DNA of 64,000 bases. Source: Bin80 sp965215475 (GTDB lineage: Bacteria; Bacteroidota; Rhodothermia; Rhodothermales; Bin80). Shown here in pieces: positions 8,441 to 17,910 of the stretch; positions within the stretch are counted from its first letter, which is position 1, and every line of letters starts with the position of its first letter. Under the pieces are notes generated by a model, which made no database searches, had not been told where the DNA came from, and worked only from the letters and a program-made list of their open reading frames with translations. A program made the position numbers and the translations under genes. The stretch is taken from assembly GCA_965215475.1 (NCBI GenBank), contig OZ244061.1:1612001-1676000 (forward strand). The letters are read 5' to 3'.

Positions 8441-10753
8441 CTAATTAAACACAGGCTCAAACTTGATCGTGCGCAGTACTTCCCGTAAGTCCTCCTCATT
8501 TTCAGCTTTACACCAATCAGTTAATAGGGAACCGTGTCCAAGGCGCCCAGCCAGATGAGACTGTACGCGAAGATGTTGGGTCGGATCATCTTCTGGGCTA
8601 ACAAAGAAAGCAAGTGCCTTAATGGGCTTGTTCCCAAAGGATAATTCAAGCGGAACACCACATCTGACAAGGACCAGTTCGCTGCATGAAATTTTACTGA
8701 GGCGCATGTGGAGCAGAGCCACTCCCGGAGATAGAATCGAAGACTCATCCTTCAAACCAGTCCTCATACCCTCCGCGACGCGGTCGGCAGATTCAGGCAC
8801 ACGCTGGCTTAATAATTTAGCGACATCTTCAATCAGCTGCTCTTGGGTCACTTCCATCACATAGTCAATGATAAACGCATCATCCAATAGATCATGGAAG
8901 ATCGTCATATCTTGCATATCCTCATCGAGGTGGAACGGAGGGAGCATGGTAATCACCGTATCTCCGATTTGAGGAGATAGATCATTTTCCTCTGAATGAA
9001 TGAGAAGATTCGACCCTCGAACAATAAAAAGAAGAATCAGCTCATGTCCATATTTTTTCTCCAGTGCTTCATAAGATGAAGGTTCGGTAATTCCGAAAGT
9101 TCGGATGGCTCCTCCCGCCTCAAAGCGACGCTCTAGATCATATGCAGTATAAACTCCTCCAAATAAAGGCCGTCCACGCATATGGGTAGGGACCCGGATC
9201 AACGATGCTTCTGGGCGTAGGGGAGGGCCCGCAGGCTGATAAACATCTCCACTGCCAAATACCTCTGTAAATCGGAGTGCCGCCAAAGAGTTTGTATCAT
9301 CATTGGCCGTAAGTGCCATGAATCGCCGGATGCCACTTAAATCCAGTTCGTCGAGGACCTGCTCTTCAAGTGCATCGGCTACGACAGCAGGAAGCCCCTG
9401 ATCTTGCGCCTGCTCGATATTTCGCTCATTGGCATCCATTAATAAGACGGCAACCCCCTGTTTCTGAACGGCTCTCGCAATGCTTTGCACCCATGTCTTG
9501 GCTCCCAGAAATAAGATTCCCTGTGGGTTTGTATCGGCCATGTCCAGCAAGCGAGCCACTGGTTGCAATGTTAATCCGTACACCGTCACGGTGCCGATAA
9601 TCACCATGTAGACGATCGGGACCAAGGGCCCCGCAGCATCTGCCCCATATACCGCTTCAACACGAACCGAAAAGAGAGAAGCTACAGCTGCCGCGACGAT
9701 CCCACGAGGTGCAAGCCATGCAATGAATCCCTGCTCTTTCCAGTTCAGCTTGGTACGAAGACTAGATAGCACGACCGCAACGGGGCGGACCACCACAATC
9801 AAGATTCCTAAAAAAATGAAGGCGCGCGTATCAAAATAAGTCAGGGCACCGAAGTCAAGACGTGCACTTAACAAAATAAAGAGAGAACCAATCAGAAGAG
9901 ATTGTAGATCTTCTTTGAATTTGGTGATACTGCGGACATTCACGTATGGCTGATTCGCAAGAAATATTCCCATGATCGTCACAGAAAACAGCCCCGATTC
10001 TTCATGGAGGCTATTGGAGAGAGCAAAAACAACAACGACCACCGTCAGAGCAAATGAGCTTTGCAGGTAATCGGGAACGAGGTGACGACGAAGAAGAAAA
10101 AGCATGAGTACGCCCCCCAATAAACTCACCCCGATACTCACGGCTGCAATCGTCATGAGTGCTTCCAGAGATGGAAGGATCGATGCTAATAATCCGCCAC
10201 CACCACCATCTGCAGCATGCTCGTGCATCACGATCACGGCTTCCAAAACCAGGACTGCAACAATTGCACCCACAGGATCAATGGTGATTCCTTCCCATTT
10301 GGCTATGGCATTGACCCGGCCGCTGGGGCGTACATGCCTGATCAAAGGCAAGACTACAGTGGGGCCCGTCACGGTGAGAATTGCTCCAAGGATCACTGCG
10401 ATTTCCCATGGCATCTCGAGCACATAATGTGCTGCGATTGTAGCAAGGACGGCCGTCACTGCCACACCTATGGTGACCAAATTAAACACTGCCTGCCCTA
10501 CTCCTCTGAGTTCAGACAATCTAAGGTTCAATCCTCCTTCAAATAGGATAATCCCAATCGCCAACGAAACAAATGCAAATACCCACTCTCCCTGCAACTG
10601 CTCTGGAGGTAGGATATGCGTCACAGGGCCTGCAAAAAACCCAACAATCAGTAAAAGAAGAATCGATGGCACACGAATTCTCCACCCTAACCACTGTGAA
10701 CCAATTGCCAAAGCAATGACCACAACTATATTAATCAGAACAGTTCCACTCAC
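8441..10753 (-). CDS. CPA1-type Na+(K+)/H+ antiporter with RCK-like and PTS EIIA-like domains
   Basis: 770 residues. Residues about 1-400 form the monovalent cation:proton antiporter membrane domain, with roughly 12 hydrophobic segments, including IILFEGGLNLRLSEL and the conserved TVTGPTVVLPLI and GITIDPVGAIVAV segments that carry the acidic ion-binding residues. Residues about 410-520 resemble a TrkA-N/RCK nucleotide-binding fold (GILFLGAKTWVQSIARAV, MDANERNIEQA). The last ~150 residues resemble a PTS EIIA type-2 fold, including the histidine of SPGVALLHMRLS at the usual phosphoacceptor position. The combination suggests exchange of cations for protons gated by nucleotide and possibly by phosphorylation; the regulatory role is inferred. 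Confidence 0.88.
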   Translation of the reverse strand: MSGTVLINIVVVIALAIGSQWLGWRIRVPSILLLLIVGFFAGPVTHILPPEQLQGEWVFAFVSLAIGIILFEGGLNLRLSELRGVGQAVFNLVTIGVAVTAVLATIAAHYVLEMPWEIAVILGAILTVTGPTVVLPLIRHVRPSGRVNAIAKWEGITIDPVGAIVAVLVLEAVIVMHEHAADGGGGGLLASILPSLEALMTIAAVSIGVSLLGGVLMLFLLRRHLVPDYLQSSFALTVVVVVFALSNSLHEESGLFSVTIMGIFLANQPYVNVRSITKFKEDLQSLLIGSLFILLSARLDFGALTYFDTRAFIFLGILIVVVRPVAVVLSSLRTKLNWKEQGFIAWLAPRGIVAAAVASLFSVRVEAVYGADAAGPLVPIVYMVIIGTVTVYGLTLQPVARLLDMADTNPQGILFLGAKTWVQSIARAVQKQGVAVLLMDANERNIEQAQDQGLPAVVADALEEQVLDELDLSGIRRFMALTANDDTNSLAALRFTEVFGSGDVYQPAGPPLRPEASLIRVPTHMRGRPLFGGVYTAYDLERRFEAGGAIRTFGITEPSSYEALEKKYGHELILLFIVRGSNLLIHSEENDLSPQIGDTVITMLPPFHLDEDMQDMTIFHDLLDDAFIIDYVMEVTQEQLIEDVAKLLSQRVPESADRVAEGMRTGLKDESSILSPGVALLHMRLSKISCSELVLVRCGVPLELSFGNKPIKALAFFVSPEDDPTQHLRVQSHLAGRLGHGSLLTDWCKAENEEDLREVLRTIKFEPVFN

Positions 10754-11142
10754 GTGATTGGGGTATATATTTCAATAAATGATTTTCTTACAATCTCTGT
10801 AAGTCTCATAAACTTTTTCATCTTTATCCCACAAATATACCACTCTGACGCCGTGTAACTACATTCCTGATTCAATGAATCAGTTTTTTAACCTTGATCG
10901 TTCACTGAACTCAGTGTAGCTCCATCCTATTTTGAGGCAGATGCTTTGGATCATCGTCGAGTGCCAGGAACGTAGGTTTTTGGCCATATCTCAATACATT
11001 GGGTACTCCAAAAGTGAATTTCAATCACGCTTGATCCTGTTTCCATCTCTGATACAGAGTTTCATTCAACACAATTAAATCTTCGCAGTATTAAATTGGC
11101 AATTTCTGGAAGCCCTTTCGATCAAACCATTTCTCCGAATCA
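10754..11142. promoter_or_regulatory. Divergent intergenic region with a small hairpin
   Basis: 389 bp between the divergently transcribed antiporter and glutamate dehydrogenase genes, so it should hold both promoters. At 10867-10889 a perfect stem CTGATTC/GAATCAG with a 3-nt loop is followed by six Ts, the shape of a small intrinsic terminator on the plus strand. It could mark the end of a short leader or small RNA, but no matching gene is visible. No other feature is supported. Confidence 0.4.
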
Positions 11143-12561
11143 ATGCATCACACTTCTTTCTTTGCCGAGGTGAACAAAATGTTTGCCCGGGCTGCACAAT
11201 ACACAAATCATCCTCCAGGATTACTTTCCCAAATTCAGAGTTGCAATAGCCTCTATCATATAAGCTTTCCACTTGTACGAGATGATGGAAGTATCGATGT
11301 GATTGATGCCTACCGGGCAGAGCATAGTCATCACATGCAGCCGACGAAAGGTGGAATCCGGTATGCCCCCTCGGTCAATGCAGACGAAGTGATGGCACTA
11401 GCAGCTTTGATGTCCTATAAATGTGCGATTGTAGATGTACCCTATGGCGGAGCGAAGGGAGGAATCTGCATTGATCGACAAAACTACTCTCAATCTGAGC
11501 TTGAGCGGATCACGCGACGCTACACGTTTGAGCTGACAAAGAAAAACTTTATCGGCCCTGGTATCGATGTACCGGCCCCAGATTACGGTACAAGCAGTAC
11601 CGAAATGAGTTGGATTTTTGATACGTACCGTTCTGTCGCTGATAACCCGCTAGATGCACTTGCATGTGTGACAGGAAAACCCGTAGGCATGGGAGGCGTT
11701 CGTGGGCGTATGGAAGCAACCGGTCGTGGAGTCTTCTTCGGAATCCGTGAAGCATGCAATATTGAAGAGGATATGAATGAACTTGGCCTTGATACCGGAT
11801 TGGATGGGAAAAGTATTATTATTCAGGGTCTTGGAAATGTTGGCTACCATACGGCTCTCTATCTTGAGCAGGCAGGAGCAAAAATTGTTGGAATTGCGGA
11901 ATATGAAGGAGGCATCTATAATCCCGAAGGATTGGCCTTAGACGAAATTGTTTCACATCGTAAGGAGACCAACTCAATCCTTAATTTCCCCAACGCAAAG
12001 AATATTGATAACTCTGCGAAAGTTCTAGAGTTGGACTGTGACATTCTGGTTCCAGCAGCCTTGGAGAGCCAAATTCGAAGCGATAATGTGAGTCGAATCC
12101 AGGCCAAAATAATCGCAGAGGCGGCCAATGGCCCCGTCACATCTAAAGCTGACCAATGGTTAATTGAAAATGGCGTTCTCCTTATTCCCGATGTCTACCT
12201 GAATGCTGGTGGAGTCACCGTTTCTTATTTCGAATGGCTCCGGAATCTGTCTCACGTCAGGCATGGCCGCATGAGTCGACGGCGGGAAGCCCACAATGCG
12301 GTACAAATCCTGGAGACCGTTCAGGGTTTGGTAGGAAAACGTTTTGATTCGGAAACCCTCTCGAATATTGAGTCGGGGCTAGCCTTCGGAGCAAGTGAGG
12401 CCGACCTAGTTGATTCAGGATTGGAAGACACGATGGTTGGTGCGTATCACGAAATTCATGAAAAATCTAGGTGCCTGAATGTTGACTTGCGTACAGGCGC
12501 ATTCATCACTGCAATTGATAAGATTGCACAGGGATATTTGCGAGGTGGGATTTTCCCCTAG
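11143..12561 (+). CDS. Glutamate dehydrogenase (Glu/Leu/Phe/Val dehydrogenase family)
   Basis: 472 residues. Catalyses reversible oxidative deamination of glutamate to 2-oxoglutarate and ammonia with NAD(P). The substrate domain shows HHMQPTKGGIRYAP (substrate-binding lysine) and CAIVDVPYGGAKGGI (catalytic lysine), then GPGIDVPAPDYGT. The C-terminal Rossmann domain has IIQGLGNVGYHTA. The end carries family-typical IIAEAANGPVT and LLIPDVYLNAGGVTVSYFEW. The ATG start gives a normal N-terminus. The stop codon overlaps that of the convergent acyltransferase gene in a shared CTAG. Confidence 0.93.
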   Translation: MHHTSFFAEVNKMFARAAQYTNHPPGLLSQIQSCNSLYHISFPLVRDDGSIDVIDAYRAEHSHHMQPTKGGIRYAPSVNADEVMALAALMSYKCAIVDVPYGGAKGGICIDRQNYSQSELERITRRYTFELTKKNFIGPGIDVPAPDYGTSSTEMSWIFDTYRSVADNPLDALACVTGKPVGMGGVRGRMEATGRGVFFGIREACNIEEDMNELGLDTGLDGKSIIIQGLGNVGYHTALYLEQAGAKIVGIAEYEGGIYNPEGLALDEIVSHRKETNSILNFPNAKNIDNSAKVLELDCDILVPAALESQIRSDNVSRIQAKIIAEAANGPVTSKADQWLIENGVLLIPDVYLNAGGVTVSYFEWLRNLSHVRHGRMSRRREAHNAVQILETVQGLVGKRFDSETLSNIESGLAFGASEADLVDSGLEDTMVGAYHEIHEKSRCLNVDLRTGAFITAIDKIAQGYLRGGIFP

Positions 12562-13148
12562 GCCCGATCGGGGCGAGCCGCCGTTTTTTTGTAAGGCTCG
12601 TAAAAACGCTGCAGGGAGGTAATATCTCCTTCTATATCTCCGGTCGGCTCGAGTGGAGGGCCAAATCCAACTGTTTTGCCGGGATAATCAAAATATGCCG
12701 GTACAATGACGACCTGTGCTCCCCGTGCAATGTGATAGAATCCTGTTTTCCAATGTTCTACCCGGCTCCGAGTACCTTCAGGAGTAATTGCAAAAATAAA
12801 TTTATCCCGTTCCCCAAAAAGCTCAATGACTCCCTCAACCATTCCATGGTGTTTCTCCCGATTCACTGGGTTTCCTCCACATGCCCGAAGAATGGGGCCG
12901 AATGGCCAGCGAAAGATCGTATGCTTTGCAATCCAAGACCCATCCAGATCCAAAGCAAACATGACCGCCATGGCAACGAAAAAATCCCAGTTTGAGGTAT
13001 GATACGCTCCAATCACGACGAATTTACTCAGGTTGGGGATCGATCCTTCAATTCGCCATCCCAGTCTGGTGAGGCCCCACCTTGCCCATCGCTTCATGCG
13101 TGGCTTTGCTTTGCGAGCTACGTTTGGCCCAAGGTCCGGGAAGGACAT
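12558..13148 (-). CDS. PlsC-like 1-acyl-glycerol-3-phosphate acyltransferase
   Basis: 196 residues. Motif I of the acyltransferase family is visible as HTSNWDFF (H-x4-D), motif III as TPEGTRSR, and motif IV-like VIVPAYFDYPG. The protein is shorter than PlsC proper and lacks a strong N-terminal membrane helix, matching the compact family of lysophospholipid acyltransferases that also includes proteins of unassigned acyl acceptor. Start lies 2 bp after the serA stop, so serA and this gene are almost certainly co-transcribed. Acyl acceptor specificity cannot be read from sequence. Confidence 0.82.
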   Translation of the reverse strand: MSFPDLGPNVARKAKPRMKRWARWGLTRLGWRIEGSIPNLSKFVVIGAYHTSNWDFFVAMAVMFALDLDGSWIAKHTIFRWPFGPILRACGGNPVNREKHHGMVEGVIELFGERDKFIFAITPEGTRSRVEHWKTGFYHIARGAQVVIVPAYFDYPGKTVGFGPPLEPTGDIEGDITSLQRFYEPYKKTAARPDRA

Positions 13149-13150
13149 CC

Positions 13151-14320
13151 TTACAAAGGCCGAATCGTGCGGATCCTGATTACCCCATCAATCTCTTCCA
13201 AACTTTTCAGTACAGGCTCGGGGATCGTCCCGCTGACATCGATAACGTTATAGGCCAGAGCCCCTCGTCCCTTATTCACCAGATTATCAATATTATGACC
13301 TGTTGCGGAGAGAATATTCGCAACCTGACTCAGCATTCGTGGCTCATTCCGGTTTACAATCTGTATCCGGTGCCGCTCTGGGCGAAGTGGTAATTGGACT
13401 CGTGGGAAATTCACTGAATTTTCCACATTTCCACGCTCAAGATAGTTGCGCAGTTGCTCTGCCGCCATGACAGCACAATTATCTTCGGCTTCGGGAGTAG
13501 ATGCTCCTAGATGAGGAACGGGAAGTACTTTGGGGTGATGAGCTAGTTCTGCATCTACAAAATCCGTCACATAACAAGAACAAATTCCTGTATTGAGTGC
13601 TTGGAGTACCGCCTGTTCATTGACGATCGAACCTCGCGCAAAATTTAACAGACGCACGCCCGGTTTCATACGTGCAAAATGCTGTTCGTTAATCAGGTTG
13701 ACCGTTTCGTCATTCAGCGGGGTATGGACCGTGATATAATCAGCTGTTTCGACAATTTCGTCCAATGCGGAGGCACGTGCAACCTCCCGGCTAAGACCCC
13801 ACGCATTCGAGACCGAAATAAATGGATCGTATCCTAAAGTGCGCATTCCGAGCGCACTTGCTGCATTGGCTACGGCTACACCAATGGCCCCAAGGCCGAT
13901 AATTCCCAGTGTCTTTCCCATAATCTCAGGGCCCTTAAAGTTTTTCTTCCCCTTCTCTACAACGGCGGCAACATCTTTACCTTCGAGTGTTCTGGCCCAG
14001 TTGATTCCATCAATGATCCGCCGAGAAGAGAGAAGCATCGCACAGATGACCAATTCCTTCACGCTATTGGCATTGGCGCCAGGGGTATTAAAGACCGCGA
14101 TCCCCAAATCTGAACAGGCTTCAATCGGAATATTATTTACCCCTGCTCCACATCTAGCAACTGCCAGAACCGAGTCTGGAAATGAAACTCCATGAAGTTT
14201 ATAGCTTCGAAGAAGGATTGCATCTGGATCAGGAATATCTTCTCCTATGGTGTAGCCATAACGGGTTAGTCTTTCCAGCCCCTTTGGGGAAATCGTATTA
14301 AAAATCTTGACTTTGAACAT
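13151..14320 (-). CDS. serA: D-3-phosphoglycerate dehydrogenase
   Basis: 389 residues. First committed step of serine biosynthesis: NAD-dependent oxidation of 3-phosphoglycerate. The N-terminal substrate domain shows RCGAGVNNIPIEACSDLGI and VFNTPGANANSVKEL; the nucleotide-binding domain shows LGIIGLGAIGVAVANAA; the active site includes LLNFARGSIVNE and VPHLGASTPEAEDN. A C-terminal ACT domain (about 315-389, NRNEPRMLSQVANILSATGHNIDN) suggests serine feedback. It is the short form without the extra ASB domain. Likely in one unit with the downstream acyltransferase and possibly the RpiB-like gene 179 bp upstream. Confidence 0.95.
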   Translation of the reverse strand: MFKVKIFNTISPKGLERLTRYGYTIGEDIPDPDAILLRSYKLHGVSFPDSVLAVARCGAGVNNIPIEACSDLGIAVFNTPGANANSVKELVICAMLLSSRRIIDGINWARTLEGKDVAAVVEKGKKNFKGPEIMGKTLGIIGLGAIGVAVANAASALGMRTLGYDPFISVSNAWGLSREVARASALDEIVETADYITVHTPLNDETVNLINEQHFARMKPGVRLLNFARGSIVNEQAVLQALNTGICSCYVTDFVDAELAHHPKVLPVPHLGASTPEAEDNCAVMAAEQLRNYLERGNVENSVNFPRVQLPLRPERHRIQIVNRNEPRMLSQVANILSATGHNIDNLVNKGRGALAYNVIDVSGTIPEPVLKSLEEIDGVIRIRTIRPL

Positions 14321-14499
14321 AGATGGATTTACAAGGAATGAATTCGTGATTGCATATAGGGTTGTATTGGTATTGAGGCTCTCCCTCCCCCTTGGATCAT
14401 GATTGTTTCGTCTTCACCGTGTACCTCTTAGGAATTCCTTATACGCACGAAAACTCAAATCTTTACCCAACCATCCTACTATGAATCAAACATTTTTAC

Positions 14500-15069
14500 T
14501 TACGAACTCCCCGATGAATTGGAGGATCGATGATGGTCTAATTCGTTGACAAAACCCACTTGGGTCACGTTCCATTCATCATTACTGAAAGGCGTATGAA
14601 ACCATGCATCGAGGATTTCCTCTAATACACCTTCGCTAGTACCTCGAAGACTCAACGCCAATACATTTGCATGATTCCATTTTTTAGCGCCTTGGGCCGT
14701 CGCTGCATCCAAACATAATGCAGCTCGAATCCCCGGAATTTTGTTTGCTACAATCGAGCATCCAGTGCCTGTCCAACACATGACAATAGCTTCCTCAGCA
14801 TTCCCCTGCACGATCTGATCAACAGCAGATTTCGTGACGATCGGCCAATCCTGCGATTCTTCGCCAGCCTTTGGACCGAAATATATTGGCTCATATCCTC
14901 TTTTACGTAGTTGCGTAAGGAGTACTTCAACCAGGTGCCCATATTCATCACAGCAGACCGCTATCTTTTTTAATCTTTCACCTTCTACTCCCACTAACGG
15001 CTTGCACTTCATGAATTTCGTTTTTGCGGGATCAGTTGCCCCAAATTTGACATTTTTGCTTACTTCCAA
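14500..15069 (-). CDS. RpiB/LacA/LacB-family sugar-phosphate isomerase
   Basis: 189 residues, about 35 longer at the N-terminus than typical RpiB; a start at an internal Met (residue 20) is possible. Matches the family by KKIAVCCDEYGHLVE (usual phosphate-binding N-terminus), MCWTGTGCSIVANKIPGIRA with the catalytic-cysteine region, and WNHANVLALSLR. The family interconverts ribose-5-phosphate/ribulose-5-phosphate or related aldose/ketose phosphates. The loop residues differ from canonical RpiB (CWTGTGC rather than CGTGIGM), so the substrate may be another sugar phosphate. Confidence 0.82.
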   Translation of the reverse strand: MEVSKNVKFGATDPAKTKFMKCKPLVGVEGERLKKIAVCCDEYGHLVEVLLTQLRKRGYEPIYFGPKAGEESQDWPIVTKSAVDQIVQGNAEEAIVMCWTGTGCSIVANKIPGIRAALCLDAATAQGAKKWNHANVLALSLRGTSEGVLEEILDAWFHTPFSNDEWNVTQVGFVNELDHHRSSNSSGSS

Positions 15070-15630
15070 GGTACGGAATTTCCTCTTTTCTGGTTTGATT
15101 CGGCGTGGCTATGATTCCTGTTACGATCATCCGTGCTAGATTTAGCTCCTCCGCCGTGTCTGTCAAGATTTGAAGCTCACCCGCATTCCCGCAAAGGATC
15201 CTCACCGAATGTACCGCCACGTAGCAAGTGAGACTTGACTTAGATCTTAATCCAAGATCTCCCGTCAATTAGGTGACTGATCGGGCCGTCACTTCGTGTC
15301 GTTGAATTGCATGTGATTTCACTTTATATCGAATAATTTTGACAGGATCAGATGTTGCATTATAAATTAAAAAATATCTTTTTTTTTTAATTTTAAAAGA
15401 CTGAAAATTAATTTTTGAAACTATAAATATATCCTGAATGAGACGAGTTTTGAATGAAATATGATCATTTAATTTGATATGAGTGACTCCAGAAGCATAT
15501 TTTCAATGATACATACTATAAATCCATACTATTTGGATGAAAACCAAACAAATAAATGAAAAACGAGTTTGTTTTATTTATTTTCACTAAAATTAAGTTT
15601 CTATGTACCCATGGAAAGGAATATGTACCC
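15070..15630. other. AT-rich intergenic region upstream of Fic pseudogene
   Basis: About 560 bp. From 15330 to 15560 the sequence becomes strongly AT-rich, with long A and T runs and no coding frame worth calling, unlike the balanced composition of the neighbouring housekeeping genes. It marks the entry into the accessory stretch that runs to about 25.3 kb. Confidence 0.5.
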
Positions 15631-15641
15631 ATGGAAAGGAA
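15602..15641 (+). repeat. 20-bp tandem duplication at the Fic start
   Basis: The 20-mer TATGTACCCATGGAAAGGAA occurs twice in tandem. Each unit contains an ATG followed by GAAAGGAAT; the second ATG (15631) begins the Fic-like frame. It looks like a recent replication slippage that duplicated the start region. Confidence 0.8.
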
Positions 15642-16240
15642 TACGTATACAACACGAATTGGCGAAAAAAATGTCATTTCAGATGTAGGTGAGCAAGTTG
15701 AATCTTATCTACCGCCACCCCCTCCCGCCATATCCGGCACTCAATCTGGAAATCTTAAACTACAAGTTAGAGCAGGCAATTTTAGCTCTTGGACGACTGG
15801 ACGGAGTCGCGACGGTTCTACCTGATACCCCCATTTTTCTCTATACATATGTTAGGCAGGAAGCGTTATTATCCTCACAGATTGAGGGAACTCAATCCTC
15901 GTTGTCGGATCTTCTTCTTTTTGAAATTGACAGTGCTCCCGGGGTGCCTCTGATTGATGTTCAAGAAGCCTCACATTATGTCTCAGCTATGAATCATGGA
16001 ATGAAGCGCATCGCAAATGGCTTCCCATTAAGCCAGCGTCTGATGCGAGAAATGCATGGAATCTTACTATCCAAAGGACGTGGAAGCACAAAGCCTCCTG
16101 GTAAATTCAGGCGCTCACAAAACTGGATCGGAGGCACCAGTCCTGGTAATGCTATATATGTTCCCCCGCCTTCTAGCTACCTAGCCGATTTGATGAGTGA
16201 TCTTGACCGGTTCATCCACACACCGAGCACCATCCCCTAA
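15631..16240 (+). pseudogene. Fic-family protein, frameshifted and 3'-truncated
   Basis: Translation from 15631 starts like a Fic protein (MERNTYTTRIGEKNVISDVG). An extra C in the C-run near 15717-15722 shifts frame; removing it joins LPPPLPPYPALNLEI to the longer downstream frame. That frame has ALGRLDGVATVLPD, the inhibitory-helix signature LSSQIEGTQSSL and KPPGKFRRSQNWIGG, all typical of the N-terminal half. The protein ends at DRFIHTPSTIP, before the catalytic HPFxxGNGR motif, so AMPylation activity is impossible. The break coincides with the start of IS4-related sequence. No C-terminal half is found in the window. Confidence 0.85.
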
Positions 16241-16369
16241 GCGTTAACTTGTTTAAAAATTGACTATCTTTAGCGATCCTTAATTGGCTGTTTCAAAATC
16301 TGATTGGATCGCAATCAGGATTAGGTTGTGTTCATTTTGGAACGATTCCTTGTAATTTCTGATTAAACG

Positions 16370-16486
16370 ATTGTAGTTAAATGAAGAAAACAGTAACGCG
16401 TGCGCCCTTCACTGGATCAATCCTTTTTAAGTTCATCCATCATTGCGCAATTGTATTTAAATGAAGAAAACAGTAACGCGTGCGCC
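16370..16486 (+). repeat. Direct repeat (about 35 bp, two copies, 80-bp period)
   Basis: Bases 16370-16406 and 16450-16486 are nearly identical; both contain TTAAATGAAGAAAACAGTAA followed by CGCGTGCGCC. The second copy is the start of the IS4-like transposase remnant, so the first copy is a duplicated start that leads nowhere. Confidence 0.8.
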
Positions 16487-16821
16487 TCTGGAAGATGATT
16501 GGGCAGTTTTGATCTCGTTTCTTCCGATAAATTGGCAGGAGTTAGCTCAGAAATCTGGTGCATTACGGGGTTTACGTAAGGATAAATCACCAGAAAGTCT
16601 ACTGCGAACTTTATTGATTCATCTCGGATGTGGCCATTCATTACGAGAGACAGTAGTGCGCGCTCGTCAGTCTCAAATAGCAGATCTGTCGTCAGTTGCA
16701 CTATAACAAGCGCCTAAAAAAATCACGCGCATGGTTACGTGCGATGTGTATTGCACTATTTCAGGAACATGGGATTGGGGTATCAGAGCTCTCTACCATT
16801 TATGCAAGTAAAAAATGGTAA
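16461..16821 (+). pseudogene. IS4-family transposase N-terminal remnant
   Basis: The first 81 codons read LPINWQELAQKSGALRG, SPESLLRTLLIHLGCGHSLRETVVRARQ and IADLSSVAL, the N-terminal region of an IS4-type transposase. A stop then follows, but a +frame continuation (NKRLKKSRAWLRAMCIALFQ) carries on the same family for another ~35 codons before a stop at about 16821. The catalytic core is missing. This is a decayed fragment and may be what truncated the Fic gene. Confidence 0.7.
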
Positions 16822-17007
16822 AACCAACAAATTTTAAAAATATTTTTTTGAGTTTCTTTGATGGAGGCGTTTTTTGGCACCAGACAGCCAAAAATCTCTG
16901 TTTCTAAGTGTTTTCATTTCGTCTAAAATCTCTTGGATCGCCCCCGACAAAGGGTGCGAGACCAAATGAGCGAATCTGGATGCATTCTCCATCTTTGCAT
17001 GCAAGAT

Positions 17008-17837
17008 TTAGGAGGGGGCAACCGATCGACGACGGGAATCATAGAGGGTTTGCTCTCGGAGCATGGCACAGGCAACACAGAGAAGTCGATCGGCGACGGA
17101 TCGAAGCGATCGACCGTGGCTATGTCCACGATCACGTAAGGCCTTATACTTGGCCTTACTGACCAGGTCGTATTGGATTGCAACCCTGCTCCAATGGTAG
17201 AAGGCATTCGACATGCGGCCCAGACAAGCTTTTCTTTGGACTACCCGACGGCTTTTTCCCGATTGCCTAGTGACGGGAGCCCCCCCGCCAAACGTGCGTA
17301 ATCCTTGGTAATCTCGTGCTTGGATTCATTCAGATGCTTCGGAGAGGAGGGTCGCTAAAACCTTGACGCCCACGCCCGGCAACGAAGAGAGAATCTCGAC
17401 ATCCCCGACCCCCGGTTCCGAGGCGGGTTCGGTTGAGGTTGCATCCACCGCGGGCTTTGCGTTGGCTGCAATCGTTTGGATGAGCTCCTTCATGGCACGG
17501 TTGGCTTCTTGAAGCTGCGTTTCAATCATCGAAATTTGTTGAAAACGCAGACGTAGATTTGCAACGACGGCTTCTTCAACTGTGTCAGCAACGTGGAGCG
17601 GAGTGGCTCTCAAGATGTCGAGGACTTGCTGAGCACGGATTCGCCGTTACTTCAAGATCTTTTCCACCGAAGTGAGGCGCACGCGACGCGCCTTGGCGGG
17701 GGTGGGAATCAGCATCCAAAGCGCCGCCAGCACTGCAGAAGACAGGGAAAACTCAAGATGCAGGAATTGAGGAAAATAGCGCCAGAGTTGGCCTCGGATC
17801 TGATGGACCATTCGGGTGCGTTGTCCTGTTAATTCAT
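17008..17837 (-). pseudogene. IS110-family transposase, C-terminal part (split by IS1595 element)
   Basis: Minus-strand fragments in several frames: HELTGQRTRMVHQIRGQLWR directly beside the IS1595 left end, then VEILSSLPGVGVKVLATLLSEA, then LRTFGGGAPVTRQSGKSRR, and finally SNAFYHWSRVAIQYD and LLREQTLYD-like C-terminal sequence (CAMLREQTLYDSR). These are the Transposase_20 half of an IS110 recombinase with frameshifts between blocks. The N-terminal half continues at 20567-20993 on the other side of the IS1595 element; the two halves join in frame across one copy of the 8-bp duplication. Confidence 0.85.
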
Positions 17838-17910
17838 GGGAATTATATACGTAATTACGCAATGTTGTCTTTTCACATGTATATAAGATAACCAACATAT
17901 ACACAATCTG

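Noticed and set aside
15032..15268. Minus-strand 78-codon ORF upstream of the RpiB-like gene
   Set aside because: Overlaps the true gene start in another frame and shows no domain or conserved pattern.
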